A stretch of 64,000 nucleotides of DNA, taken from Chitinophaga varians. GTDB lineage: Bacteria > Bacteroidota > Bacteroidia > Chitinophagales > Chitinophagaceae. Below the pieces are notes generated by a model. It had not been told where the DNA came from, did no database searches, and saw only the letters and a list, made by a program, of their open reading frames with translations. This document shows positions 34,697-43,136 of the stretch, one piece after another (position 1 is the first letter of the stretch; the number at the start of each line of letters is the position of its first letter). Location: the NCBI RefSeq assembly GCF_012641275.1, contig NZ_JABAIA010000001.1, positions 2,852,001-2,916,000 on the forward strand, written 5' to 3'. The position numbers and the translations under genes are program-made.

Positions 34697-34891
34697 ATGA
34701 GTACAAGTTCCAAAGCTGTTGTTTCTTTTATTGTTGGTGCGGCCGTAGGCGTAGCAGTAGGGTATTTCCTCAACTCTGACAAAAAAGATGAACTGGTGGA
34801 AAAACTGAAAGACCAGACAGATAAGCTGAAAGACAAGTGGAGAAAAAGAAAGGACCAGTTCCAGGATGAGTTGGAAAATGAGTTGGCATAA
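34697..34891 (+). CDS. YtxH-family small membrane stress protein
   Basis: 64 residues: one TM with glycines (FIVGAAVGVAVGYF) followed by a Lys/Glu/Asp-rich coiled helix. This matches YtxH-like proteins that appear under stress. The next gene starts 26 bp later, so the three small genes here form an operon. Confidence 0.8.
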   Translation: MSTSSKAVVSFIVGAAVGVAVGYFLNSDKKDELVEKLKDQTDKLKDKWRKRKDQFQDELENELA

Positions 34892-34917
34892 CCCCTAAGC
34901 TGTTTAAAAAACATTGC

Positions 34918-35376
34918 ATGGAAGAAAATTTCGGCAACTATTTTAACCAAACAGGCAAGGTGGCCAGAGAATATCTGGAAACCCGGCTGGACCTGCTAAA
35001 GCTCCAGGCAGCAGGAAAGCTGTCGAAAGCGTTGGGATTGTTTTTTTCCCTGACGATGGCTTTCCTGCTGTTCTTTTTCGTGATCGTTTTTCTCGGAATG
35101 GTAGTAGGGTTCTGGATTGGTGAAATGACCGGCAGTTTCACGATTGGTTTTTCGTGTGCCGCAGGCTTGTTTGTATTGTTGTTTGTGGTGATCCTGGTGT
35201 TCCGCCGGCAGTTGATCCAGCGGCCGCTTACCAGGTTGCTGCTGACTGAACTGGTAGAAGAGATTGCTGAAAGAGATGAGCAATCCGGTCATATTCATAA
35301 CCAGCCCGGACACGAACAGGATGCATATGGACATGTGCCCAATGAAGAGGCTACAGAAAACACTTCAAAAGGATAA
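34918..35376 (+). CDS. Holin-like superfamily III membrane protein (YqjE type)
   Basis: 152 residues. After a short soluble stretch (VAREYLETRLDLLKLQAAGKLSKALG) come two or three TM segments (SLTMAFLLFFFVIVFLGMV, IGFSCAAGLFVLLFVVILVF), then a charged tail. Called a holin by homology only; in chromosomal stress clusters it is not a phage gene. It lies between the YtxH protein and an unknown third protein. Confidence 0.7.
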   Translation: MEENFGNYFNQTGKVAREYLETRLDLLKLQAAGKLSKALGLFFSLTMAFLLFFFVIVFLGMVVGFWIGEMTGSFTIGFSCAAGLFVLLFVVILVFRRQLIQRPLTRLLLTELVEEIAERDEQSGHIHNQPGHEQDAYGHVPNEEATENTSKG

Positions 35377-35394
35377 CATGAAAAATGTTTACAC

Positions 35395-35757
35395 ATGCGT
35401 AAGGTAAAAGTAACCAATCAGGAGACCCTTGACCTGGAAATAGCCCGTTTGAAGATGCGTTCCCGGCAACTGGAAAATGATCTGGGAAAGCGGGTTGACT
35501 TCTTCAGAGACAACTACAAAAAGATGGCGCTCAATGCCGTTATCCCCGGTAGTGCCAGACATAGCGGAGTGCTGAACGTTGCAGCCAACGTGGCCAAAAT
35601 GGCCTGGGGCAGCGGGAAGTTTAAAAACTTTGCCACCGGCGCCCTGATGACGGCACTGGAATTTATTGGTGTCCAGCTGGGCATCAATATCTTTAATAAA
35701 GTGACCAACCGCCGTAAGAAGAAAAAAGCAGCACAGGCCAACACGGAAGAGGAATAG
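35395..35757 (+). CDS. Unknown protein of YtxH/holin-like operon
   Basis: 120 residues, no family recognised. It starts with a helix (LDLEIARLKMRSRQLENDLGK), has one or two hydrophobic helices in the middle (GALMTALEFIGVQLGINIFNKV), and a Lys/Arg-rich end. Third gene of the operon, 18 bp after the holin-like gene. Its stop abuts the stop of the radical SAM gene on the other strand. Confidence 0.65.
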   Translation: MRKVKVTNQETLDLEIARLKMRSRQLENDLGKRVDFFRDNYKKMALNAVIPGSARHSGVLNVAANVAKMAWGSGKFKNFATGALMTALEFIGVQLGINIFNKVTNRRKKKKAAQANTEEE

Positions 35758-36783
35758 TTATCCCCATACTTTCGTTCCTTCACTGCAATTGGCGCATATA
35801 TCAATGTTTTTCCGGGTTTCCAGGATCTGGCTACGGAAACGTATATACTCTTTGTTGTGCCACAACGCTTTAAATGATTCTTTTTTCAGGTTGCCCAGCC
35901 GGTGCTGTGCGTCCTTGTCGAAGCAGCAGGGCACTACCAGACCGTCCCAGGTAACAACCGGCGAGTGCCACAGGCGCCAGCAATGGTTGCCCAGTTTATT
36001 TTTGATGGCATAGGTACCGTCTTCGTTGCGGCGGTAACGGGAATATTTATCTATCGTGGGAATGAGGCGGTTGCCTTCTTCGTAGTCATATACCTGTGCT
36101 GTCTTGAACCGTACCTGATCTACCCCGATTTCTTTCGCCAGCCTTTTGATGTCTTCGATCTGATGTTCATTGGGCTTTACCACGAGGAACTGGAAGAAAA
36201 CAAAAGGTTTGGAGGACTTCAGTTCTTTTTTCCACTTCACGATGTTTTTAGCGCCTTCAATCACTTTGTCCAGTTTTCCGCCCACCCGGTACTGCGTATA
36301 TACGTCCTGGGTAGTGCCGTCTATGGAGATGATAAGGCGGTCCAGCCCACTCTCTACCGTTTTTTTGGCGTTGGCGTCTGTCAGGTAGTGCGCGTTGGTG
36401 GAGGTAGCGGTATAGATACCTTTGTCAGCCGCATATCTGACCATATCCAGGAATCCCGGATTGAGGTAAGGTTCTCCCTGGAAATAGAAGATAAGGTATA
36501 ACAGCTCTTTCGAGATTTCGTCGATGGTTTTCCGGAAAAAATCCTGTTCCAGCATACCGGTGGGGCGGGTAAAAGCCCGCAGGCCGCTCGGACATTCCGG
36601 GCAGCGGAGGTTACAGGAAGTGGTGGGCTCAAAAGACATGGAAATGGGATAGCCCCATTGCACCGGCTTATTGGTCCACTTGCTGATAAAGTAGCTCCCC
36701 AGCACTTTCCCGGCGTTTAAGGCGCGGCGGAAAGTAAATTTGGAAGCGAGGTTCAGGGTATCATTCAGGTTAAAATCGGGCAT
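35758..36783 (-). CDS. Radical SAM/SPASM-domain protein
   Basis: 341 residues. The radical SAM cluster motif CxxxCxxC is C57, C61 and C64 (TSCNLRCPECPSG). The barrel (IFYFQGEPYLNPGF, LIISIDGTTQDVYTQYRVGG) is of the SPASM-containing type, with more cysteines at the C terminus (VVPCCFDKD and ICANCSEG). Such proteins modify peptides, or make cofactors or sugars. No substrate peptide gene was recognised next to it, so the substrate is open. Confidence 0.88.
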   Translation of the reverse strand: MPDFNLNDTLNLASKFTFRRALNAGKVLGSYFISKWTNKPVQWGYPISMSFEPTTSCNLRCPECPSGLRAFTRPTGMLEQDFFRKTIDEISKELLYLIFYFQGEPYLNPGFLDMVRYAADKGIYTATSTNAHYLTDANAKKTVESGLDRLIISIDGTTQDVYTQYRVGGKLDKVIEGAKNIVKWKKELKSSKPFVFFQFLVVKPNEHQIEDIKRLAKEIGVDQVRFKTAQVYDYEEGNRLIPTIDKYSRYRRNEDGTYAIKNKLGNHCWRLWHSPVVTWDGLVVPCCFDKDAQHRLGNLKKESFKALWHNKEYIRFRSQILETRKNIDICANCSEGTKVWG

Positions 36784-36835
36784 ATAAAATTCACTTGACC
36801 TATGTAAAAGTAGCGTCTTTAAACAAATTATAGCC

Positions 36836-36843
36836 TATACTTG
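36836..36843 (+). promoter_or_regulatory. Possible -7 box of the GH25 gene
   Basis: TATACTTG is one base off TAnnTTTG, about 68 bases before the lysozyme start. No convincing TTG is at the right distance. Confidence 0.35.
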
Positions 36844-36911
36844 CCGTAAAAAAACGGCTGCCGGCATTAAACAGCAGTATTACCCGAATCCCTGCAACTA
36901 ACTAAAACAAC

Positions 36912-37673
36912 GTGAAACGTAACCGGACACGCATCATTTTATTGACCGTATTGACCATCCTGCTGGCGCTTGTTGCCGGGAAATGGTGGTATTTCCGCCA
37001 GGAGCGCATCTCCTTTGTGCGGTATGATGAGTTTGGGATCGATATACCGGTCAATTATAAAATCCATGGTATTGATGTCTCCAAATTCCAGAAAGATATT
37101 AACTGGCATGCTGTCAAACAGATGCAGGTCGATAAAATTCGTATATCCTTTGCCTTTATTAAAGCGACGGAGGGCATTACCCGCCAGGACGCTGCTTTCA
37201 GGCAGAACTGGGAGCGAGCAGGCAAAGCCGGGCTGGTGAGGGGCGCCTACCACTTTTTTTACAGCACGCGGGACCCGTTGAAGCAGGCCATTAATTTCCG
37301 CAATGTGGTGGACCTGCAGCCGGGCGATCTGCCACCGGTGCTGGATATCGAAACCAGCAATAATCAGCCGGCCGCGGTGATCCGCAGCACGGCCAAAATA
37401 TGGCTGGAAGAGATGGAAAAAGCCTATAAAGTAAAGCCGATCATCTACACCAATATCCATTTCTATGAAACGTATCTTGGCAGTGAGTTTGATGATTACC
37501 CCCTATGGATAGCGCATTATTACCAGAAAGAGCGACCGGCGTCCAAAAGGGCGTGGCTTTTCTGGCAACATAGTGATATCGGAAGGGTGAACGGCATCAG
37601 AACGACGGTGGACTTTAACGTATTCAGAGGCGACAGCGCCGATCTCGCGAAACTGTGCCTACCGGCGCATTGA
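36912..37673 (+). CDS. GH25 lysozyme, membrane-anchored
   Basis: 253 residues. One N-terminal anchor (IILLTVLTILLALVAGKW) is followed by a GH25 barrel: GIDVSKFQ with D55, AFIKATEGI, RGAYHFF, and VLDIE with D145/E147. These are the acidic residues of the muramidase active site. It cuts peptidoglycan glycan strands, in the periplasm if the anchor is kept. A two-TM protein gene follows 10 bp after its stop. Confidence 0.9.
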   Translation: MKRNRTRIILLTVLTILLALVAGKWWYFRQERISFVRYDEFGIDIPVNYKIHGIDVSKFQKDINWHAVKQMQVDKIRISFAFIKATEGITRQDAAFRQNWERAGKAGLVRGAYHFFYSTRDPLKQAINFRNVVDLQPGDLPPVLDIETSNNQPAAVIRSTAKIWLEEMEKAYKVKPIIYTNIHFYETYLGSEFDDYPLWIAHYYQKERPASKRAWLFWQHSDIGRVNGIRTTVDFNVFRGDSADLAKLCLPAH

Positions 37674-37683
37674 AACTAATCAT

Positions 37684-37965
37684 ATGGCAGAAGAAAAAGA
37701 AAACCCCGAAAGAGAACCGAAAAAGATAGACAAACTGGACAGAGACCTTTTCTGGTTTCTTATCAAGATCATGCGTACTATTTTCGTCGGTTTTTTCTGG
37801 ATGGTTTTCAATGTGTTCCTGGGACTGTACCTGGGATTTGCCGTGCCGGAGGAGTCAACCCCCGGCCGGATGATATTCTTTTACTCCTGGTTTGTATTGT
37901 CCCTGGGAGCCTACCTTTATATGGTATGGCGTTTCTGGCGCAAAAAAATGGATAACCCTGATTAG
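37684..37965 (+). CDS. Small two-TM protein after the lysozyme
   Basis: 93 residues with a charged N-terminal tail (EEKENPEREPKKIDKLDRD) and two TM segments (IFVGFFWMVFNVFLGLYLGF, FFYSWFVLSLGAYLYMVWRFW). No family recognised. Close spacing to the lysozyme gene suggests co-expression. Its end overlaps the CAP lipoprotein gene end by 4 bp. Confidence 0.65.
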   Translation: MAEEKENPEREPKKIDKLDRDLFWFLIKIMRTIFVGFFWMVFNVFLGLYLGFAVPEESTPGRMIFFYSWFVLSLGAYLYMVWRFWRKKMDNPD

Positions 37966-38645
37966 TTGCCGCTTCTTCTGCCAAGGTCCATGGTCCAGTA
38001 GTTGCCGGCCTTGCCGACGCCCATTTCCTTGAAATTACCGTTCATGATGTTTTTACAGTGCCCCGGACTGTTGATCCAACCCTGGATAACACTTTGTTCT
38101 GTCATGTAGCCCTGCGCAATGTTTTCTCCGTAAGTGTTCCAGTTGTAGCCCACAGCATCGAGGCGGGAGCCTGGCGTGGAGCCGCTGGGAGAGGTGTGGC
38201 TGAAGAAGTTGTTGGTCTGCATGTCCACACTGAAATTGTACGCTGCTTTCTCCAGCAGGTCGTTCCAGGTGACAGGGCCTACCGGCGGCATCTGGTCGCC
38301 GCCACAGTTACAGCCTTTGCTGCGTACATCGTTCACCAGGCTAAGCAGGGTGGCGCGGTCAATTGTGTTGCCGGCTACGCCGGTACCCGGAGGAGTGGTC
38401 GTTCCCGGATTGGTAGTGCCGGGATTGGTCGTTCCCGGAGTAGTGCCTGTTCCGGGTTTGGTGGTGTCGGTACCCGGCTTGGTACCTGAACCCGGTTTGG
38501 ACGTGTCTGTTGTAGGTTTTCCTGGTGTGGTCGTCACCGAATCCTGCCGGCTTGGATTAAGTAAACCAGAATCTTTGGAACAGGCTGTAAATACTGCCGC
38601 TGCTACACATACACCTAAAATCGCACAAATAAATTTCCCTGTCAT
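37962..38645 (-). CDS. CAP-domain (SCP/PR1) lipoprotein
   Basis: 227 residues. A lipobox (AAAVFTACSKD) leads into a repetitive linker of P, G, T and S (about 38-90; units such as KPGTGTTPGTTNPGTT). From about residue 97 comes the CAP domain: LVNDVRSKGCNC, VTWNDLLEKAAYNFS, FFSHTSPSG, GENIAQGY, INSPGHCKNIMNGNF. The His and Glu of the CAP pocket are present. Bacterial CAP proteins are surface or secreted proteins of little-known action. Promoter-like direct repeats lie upstream. Confidence 0.88.
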   Translation of the reverse strand: MTGKFICAILGVCVAAAVFTACSKDSGLLNPSRQDSVTTTPGKPTTDTSKPGSGTKPGTDTTKPGTGTTPGTTNPGTTNPGTTTPPGTGVAGNTIDRATLLSLVNDVRSKGCNCGGDQMPPVGPVTWNDLLEKAAYNFSVDMQTNNFFSHTSPSGSTPGSRLDAVGYNWNTYGENIAQGYMTEQSVIQGWINSPGHCKNIMNGNFKEMGVGKAGNYWTMDLGRRSGN

Positions 38646-39052
38646 AACCAGTTAAAAATTAAAAAATTAAAAAATGAATAGATACAGGTTCTAAACAGGA
38701 CAAGGATTAAAACTATAGGAGTTTTCAGGGATAGGATTAAAACTACTCGTCGGTAGTTCAAAGGTTATGGGTTAGGAAATGCAGAGGCAGTACAAAACGT
38801 TTTCTGCGGTCACGAAAATAGGGGATAGATCCGAAAAAACGCCAGCGTTTTTGCAAACTGAATGTTAATGGACGCAACCTTTTGCTACTCAGTGCTGTAG
38901 GGAACATTGCACACTGGAGGCCGGCAGATGGGGAGTGTTTGCCCCGTCTCCAGCCCGCTAAACGCGCTAAAACCGCGGTTTTGCGCTTGGAATAGTGTTT
39001 GTCGGACTTATATCGAAGTTCATTTTCGCTTCATTTGTTTAAAACCGGTGTT
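38646..39052. other. 407-bp non-coding gap with repeats and hairpins
   Basis: No gene fits here. It holds two 13-bp direct repeats (38703-38715 and 38733-38745), a hairpin CTGGAG/CTCCAG spanning 38914-38953 with an inner GGGG/CCCC pairing, and a near-perfect 23-bp palindrome at 38964-38986 centred on AAAACCGCGGTTTT. Confidence 0.7.
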
Positions 39053-39253
39053 ATGAAGAAAAGGAATCTTAGCAAAGAGAAGTCGACAGGTTTTTCGCAA
39101 AACAAAAAAAGGCCGGCAGAAGTGCTGACCACAGACAAGGGGACCGTTACGCGCAACCCTCTTCACGGGGACTTGTCAGCATCGCCGGAAGAAGAAAACA
39201 AGGCCGTACGTGACGACGAAAAAAACAGCAAAAAGTCCAATAAGGATAAATAA
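39053..39253 (+). CDS. Small charged protein of 66 residues
   Basis: No family recognised. The sequence is very rich in Lys, Glu, Asp, Asn and Ser (MKKRNLSKEKSTG, PEEENKAVRDDEKNS), with no hydrophobic stretch, so it is probably disordered. The ATG at 39053 is preferred; an in-frame ATG at 38999 would add a different, more hydrophobic 18 residues. A strong terminator at 39355 supports a separate transcript. Confidence 0.5.
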   Translation: MKKRNLSKEKSTGFSQNKKRPAEVLTTDKGTVTRNPLHGDLSASPEEENKAVRDDEKNSKKSNKDK

Positions 39254-39354
39254 ATAAATAATTACCATATCCGGAGAAAACCCAGACGTTTTTTATTAAA
39301 AGAAGATAACAGCTTACTTTTTAGTTTCTTCTTTAATGTTGTGGTGTATAGCGG

Positions 39355-39381
39355 CCATCCTACTCTTAGGATGGTTTTTTT
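39355..39381 (+). terminator. Intrinsic terminator of the small charged-protein gene
   Basis: CCATCCT (39355-39361) pairs with AGGATGG (39368-39374), followed by seven T. Confidence 0.85.
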
Positions 39382-39384
39382 GTC

Positions 39385-39822
39385 TTAGCTGCTATGGTCG
39401 GCAATGATCTTCCAGGCGCCGTTGATACGTCGGAGAGTGAGGGTGAAGTGTCCCTGAAGGTCACCAATGCTGCGCTGAAGATGCCATTTGCCCACTACAA
39501 AATACACATCGCGGGCCAGTGGCTTGAATTCCAGCAGTTTAAAATCCAGTTTGCCCATGGCCGCCGTGTCGGGGTAGCTCTTTTTGTAGCGGTCAAGCGT
39601 AGCCTGCCAGCCATAAGTGACCCCGTTTTTACCAATAAACAGCAGTGAGTCTGAATGCCAGTAGGTTTGCATGAACGCATCAATATCGCCGCGGTTCCAG
39701 GCGCTGGTCTGGGCGGCCATGAGGCCTTCTATCTGCCGGCGGTCGTCCTGTTGGGCATCGGCATGTTGGGCTGGCAATGCGGAGAAGCTGGCTATTATTA
39801 TCAGGAACAGTATAAAACGCAT
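39385..39822 (-). CDS. NTF2-like (DUF4440) secreted protein
   Basis: 145 residues with a signal peptide (FILFLIIIASFSALPAQHADAQ). The block IEGLMAAQTSAWNRGDIDAFMQTYW and the ending FTLTLRRINGAWKIIADHSS match SnoaL/NTF2-like ligand-binding folds. These folds serve enzymes and binding proteins of very varied type, so the role is not known. Confidence 0.85.
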   Translation of the reverse strand: MRFILFLIIIASFSALPAQHADAQQDDRRQIEGLMAAQTSAWNRGDIDAFMQTYWHSDSLLFIGKNGVTYGWQATLDRYKKSYPDTAAMGKLDFKLLEFKPLARDVYFVVGKWHLQRSIGDLQGHFTLTLRRINGAWKIIADHSS

Positions 39823-39880
39823 GGTGAATTTTTAGCAAAAGATAAACAGAATTTGCGATGTAACGCAACACTGATTATAG

Positions 39881-39888
39881 TAACTTTG
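39881..39888 (+). promoter_or_regulatory. -7 box of the kdn operon
   Basis: TAACTTTG fits TAnnTTTG, 51 bases before the kdnA start. An upstream TTTG lies 25 nt away, beyond the usual spacing. Confidence 0.5.
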
Positions 39889-39938
39889 CAGCACTATTTT
39901 GACATCTCTTTCAATTATATTTTAAAAATCAACAGCTT

Positions 39939-41129
39939 ATGCCCGGATATGAACTATTTGGCGCCGAAGAACGGAAAGAAGTAAATGATGTACTGGAAAC
40001 AGGCATCATGATGCGTTATGGATTTGACGGTCCGCGTAAAGGGATCTGGAAAGCAAAGGAACTGGAACAGGCCATTTGCGACAAACTGAACGTACAGTAC
40101 ACACAGCTTGCCTCCAGCGGTACAGCCGCACTGACCACCGCCATGGCCGCCCTCGGACTGGGTGCCGGCGATGAAATCATCATGCCTACCTTTACTTTCG
40201 TTGCCAGCTTTGAATCTGTATTCTCCGTTGGCGCTACGCCGGTGCTGGTAGATGTTGATGACACCCTGACACTGGACCCCAAAGCGGTGGAAGCAGCCAT
40301 CACTCCCCGTACCAAAGCAGTGATGCCGGTACATATGTGTGGCGCTATGGCTGATCTGGACGCCCTGCAGGCCATCTGTAAAAAACACAACCTGTTGCTG
40401 CTGGAAGATGCCTGTCAGTCTTTCGGCGCTACCTATAAAGGCAAAGCGCTTGGTTCTATCGGCGATGCCGGCACTTTCTCCTTCGACTTCGTAAAAACCA
40501 TTACCTGCGCAGAAGGCGGTGCTATTATCACCAATAACAAAGACGTTTATATCAAATGTGACGGTTATACAGACCATGGCCATGACCACCTTGGTGTGGA
40601 CCGTGGTGCAGACCTGCATCCGTTCATCGGGTACAACTACCGTATCTCCGAGCTGCATGCAGCCGTAGGACTGGCACAGGTCCGCAAACTGGACAACTTC
40701 CTGGCCATTCAGCGGAAGACTAAAAAAATCTTCAAAGATGCGCTGGCCACCGTGCCTGGCGTGACTTTCCGCCGCCTGCCGGATGAAGCCGGCGACAGCG
40801 CCACTTTCCTGTCGTTCTTCCTGCCGGAAGCCGAACAGGCCAGAAACGCTGCGGCCGCCATGAAAGCTGCGGGTCTGCCTGCTTTTTACTACTACGATAA
40901 CAACTGGCATTATATCCGTCAGTGGGACCACTTCAAAAATGGTGACGTACTGACACCATTTGCTCCCGGCCTGAAACAGGCGATGGAAATTTATAAAACC
41001 AAACAGTTCCCTGCTTCCGATGCTATTATCAGCAGGAACATTTCCACCCCTATCAACCTGGCCTGGAGCGACGCAGAAGTACAGGAACGGGCTGAAAAGC
41101 TGGTGAAAGCCGTAAAAAGCGCGTTATAA
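39939..41129 (+). CDS. kdnA: 8-amino-3,8-dideoxy-manno-octulosonate transaminase
   Basis: 396-residue DegT/DnrJ/EryC1 aminotransferase. PLP is bound at K186 (SFDFVKTITCAEGGA), with D157 in LLEDACQ as the partner residue. Taken with the kdsB and kdnB genes that follow, this is KdnA, which transfers an amino group to the 8-oxo form of Kdo (established in Shewanella). The gene arrangement is the main argument; a pure sequence call could only say sugar aminotransferase. Confidence 0.85.
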   Translation: MPGYELFGAEERKEVNDVLETGIMMRYGFDGPRKGIWKAKELEQAICDKLNVQYTQLASSGTAALTTAMAALGLGAGDEIIMPTFTFVASFESVFSVGATPVLVDVDDTLTLDPKAVEAAITPRTKAVMPVHMCGAMADLDALQAICKKHNLLLLEDACQSFGATYKGKALGSIGDAGTFSFDFVKTITCAEGGAIITNNKDVYIKCDGYTDHGHDHLGVDRGADLHPFIGYNYRISELHAAVGLAQVRKLDNFLAIQRKTKKIFKDALATVPGVTFRRLPDEAGDSATFLSFFLPEAEQARNAAAAMKAAGLPAFYYYDNNWHYIRQWDHFKNGDVLTPFAPGLKQAMEIYKTKQFPASDAIISRNISTPINLAWSDAEVQERAEKLVKAVKSAL

Positions 41130-41196
41130 TTTCACATAAAAATGCAAAGCAGCAAAGGACATTGCTGCTTTGTGTCTTTGTGAGTAAAGCATAAAC

Positions 41197-41922
41197 ATGA
41201 AGAAAGTAGCTTTGATACCTGCCCGTTATGGCGCTACCCGTTTCCCCGGGAAGATGATGGCCCAGCTGGGTGGAAAATCCGTCATCCTCCGCACGTACGA
41301 ATCCACCGTTAATACCGGAGTATTTGATGATGTGATGGTAGTGACAGACAGCGATGTGATCTACAACGAGATTGTTGGCCATGGCGGCAAAGCCGTAATG
41401 AGCAAAAAAGAGCATGAGTGTGGCACGGACCGTATAGCCGAGGCCGTTGTTGACATGGATGTTGACATCGTGGTGAATGTTCAGGGAGATGAACCGTTTA
41501 CCCAAAAAGACCCACTGGAGAAACTGCTCCGGGTTTTTGAAGGCGAAGAGGGCAGCAAAGTGCAGGTAGCCTCTTTAATGCAGGAGCTGCATGATGAAGC
41601 TTCGATTGCCGATCCTAACTACGTGAAAGTAGCGGTAGACAAACAGTTCAACGCCCTGTTCTTTTCCCGTTCCGTGATCCCGTATCCCCGCAATAAGGAC
41701 ATCAAAAGCATTTATTACGAGCATATCGGTATTTACGCGTTCCGCAAACAGACGCTGCTGGATTTTACGCAGCTGGCGCCTACGCCGCTGGAGCTGGCGG
41801 AGAAGATCGAGTGTCTGCGTTACCTCGAAAACGGTATTCCGATGAAGATGGTCGTTACTTCCTATATGGGGGTGGAGATCGATACGCCGGAAGACCTGGA
41901 AAAGGCCTCAAAATATTTATAA
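41197..41922 (+). CDS. kdsB: CMP-Kdo (Kdo8N) cytidylyltransferase
   Basis: 241-residue enzyme that activates Kdo or 8-amino-Kdo with CTP before transfer to lipid A. The N-terminal signature IPARYGATRFPGKMM, then VVTDSDVIYNEI, and VNVQGDEPF are typical of KdsB. Placed between kdnA and kdnB, it likely prefers the amino sugar, as in Shewanella (inference). It lies 67 bp after kdnA and 20 bp before kdnB. Confidence 0.92.
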   Translation: MKKVALIPARYGATRFPGKMMAQLGGKSVILRTYESTVNTGVFDDVMVVTDSDVIYNEIVGHGGKAVMSKKEHECGTDRIAEAVVDMDVDIVVNVQGDEPFTQKDPLEKLLRVFEGEEGSKVQVASLMQELHDEASIADPNYVKVAVDKQFNALFFSRSVIPYPRNKDIKSIYYEHIGIYAFRKQTLLDFTQLAPTPLELAEKIECLRYLENGIPMKMVVTSYMGVEIDTPEDLEKASKYL

Positions 41923-41942
41923 CATCTAACTAAAACGGATAT

Positions 41943-43019
41943 ATGAAATTCAGGAATTTCAAAATGGTGGACTACGTAGTTTACGGCAGCGGATGTTTTG
42001 ATCAGCTGGGCGAAATACTGGCCCCCCGTCGTAAAGGCGATGCTCCCATGATTTTTTTCGTGGATGAGTATTTCCAGGACAAACAGGCATTTCTGTCCCG
42101 CATACCGCTGCAGGGCAAAGACAAGGTTGTGGTGATTGATGTGACGTACGAACCCAAAACCGTTACAGTAGATAAAATCCGTGACGAGCTGAAAGCTGAA
42201 TTCGGCGAGGTGTCCGGTATTATCGGCATTGGCGGTGGTTCTGTGATGGACATGGCCAAAGCCGTAGCGCTGATGATGACCAATCCCGGTTCCTCTGCTG
42301 ATTATCAGGGCTGGGACCTGGTAAAGAACCCGGCAGTGTATAAAGTGGGTATTCCTACTATTTCCGGTACCGGTGCAGAAGTAAGCCGCACCTGCGTGCT
42401 GACAGGCCCTACCCGCAAGCTGGGCATGAACTCTGACTACACCCCGTTTGACCAGATCGTGCTGGACCCTGCACTGACAAAGACTGTGGAGGTTAACCAG
42501 CGTTTTTATACCGCCATGGACTGTTTTATCCACTGTGTAGAATCGCTGACCGGCACCTACCTCAATGCTTTCAGTAAATCTTATGGTGAGAAAGCACAGG
42601 AGCTGTGCGAAGAGATATTCCTGCAGAAAGACATCTGGGACGATGATTCCGACGAAAAACTGATGATGGCCTCCTATGCCGGCGGTATGAGCATTGCTTA
42701 TTCCCAGGTAGGAGTGGCCCATGCCGTAAGTTATGGACTGGCTTACCTGCTGGGCACCAAACATGGTATCGGTAACTGTATCGTGTTTGACAAGCTGGAA
42801 GAGTTTTATCCTGATGGCGTGAAGAAGTTCAAGGAGATGGTGAAAAAACACAACATCGATATTCCGCAGGGTATTACCAAAGGACTGACGGATGAACAGT
42901 TTGATACCATGATCAATGTGTCGCTGGGCATGGCCCCGCTGTGGGAAAACGCGCTGGGCAAAGACTGGAAGGAGATCATGACCCGTGAGCGGCTGCGCAA
43001 GCTGTACGAGAGATTATAA
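41943..43019 (+). CDS. kdnB: Kdo 8-oxidase, iron-containing alcohol dehydrogenase family
   Basis: 358 residues. The family III alcohol dehydrogenase fold shows IGIGGGSVMDMAKA and, in the metal half, MDCFIHCVESLTG, AHAVSYGLAYLLGTKHGIGN. KdnB oxidises C8 of Kdo to an aldehyde, which KdnA then aminates. Third gene of the operon, followed by a terminator at 43043. Confidence 0.87.
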   Translation: MKFRNFKMVDYVVYGSGCFDQLGEILAPRRKGDAPMIFFVDEYFQDKQAFLSRIPLQGKDKVVVIDVTYEPKTVTVDKIRDELKAEFGEVSGIIGIGGGSVMDMAKAVALMMTNPGSSADYQGWDLVKNPAVYKVGIPTISGTGAEVSRTCVLTGPTRKLGMNSDYTPFDQIVLDPALTKTVEVNQRFYTAMDCFIHCVESLTGTYLNAFSKSYGEKAQELCEEIFLQKDIWDDDSDEKLMMASYAGGMSIAYSQVGVAHAVSYGLAYLLGTKHGIGNCIVFDKLEEFYPDGVKKFKEMVKKHNIDIPQGITKGLTDEQFDTMINVSLGMAPLWENALGKDWKEIMTRERLRKLYERL

Positions 43020-43042
43020 TCTTACGGGAAACCATATTAAAT

Positions 43043-43083
43043 AATACGAATTGCAGCGTAGTTTGCAATTCGTATTTTTTTTT
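43043..43083 (+). terminator. Intrinsic terminator of the kdn operon
   Basis: AATACGAATTGCA (43043-43055) pairs with 43064-43076, followed by a long T-run. The arm recalls the ATTACGA units of the palindrome at 17637. Confidence 0.85.
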
Positions 43084-43136
43084 GCACGCAAATCCAATGC
43101 GTAGTCATAAACGATATTGCCTTTAACGAACTAATC

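Noticed and set aside
34918..35376. Holin name as evidence for prophage
   Set aside because: The holin-like protein lies in a YtxH stress operon with no lysis, capsid or integrase genes nearby. The same applies to the four-TM gene at 51642.
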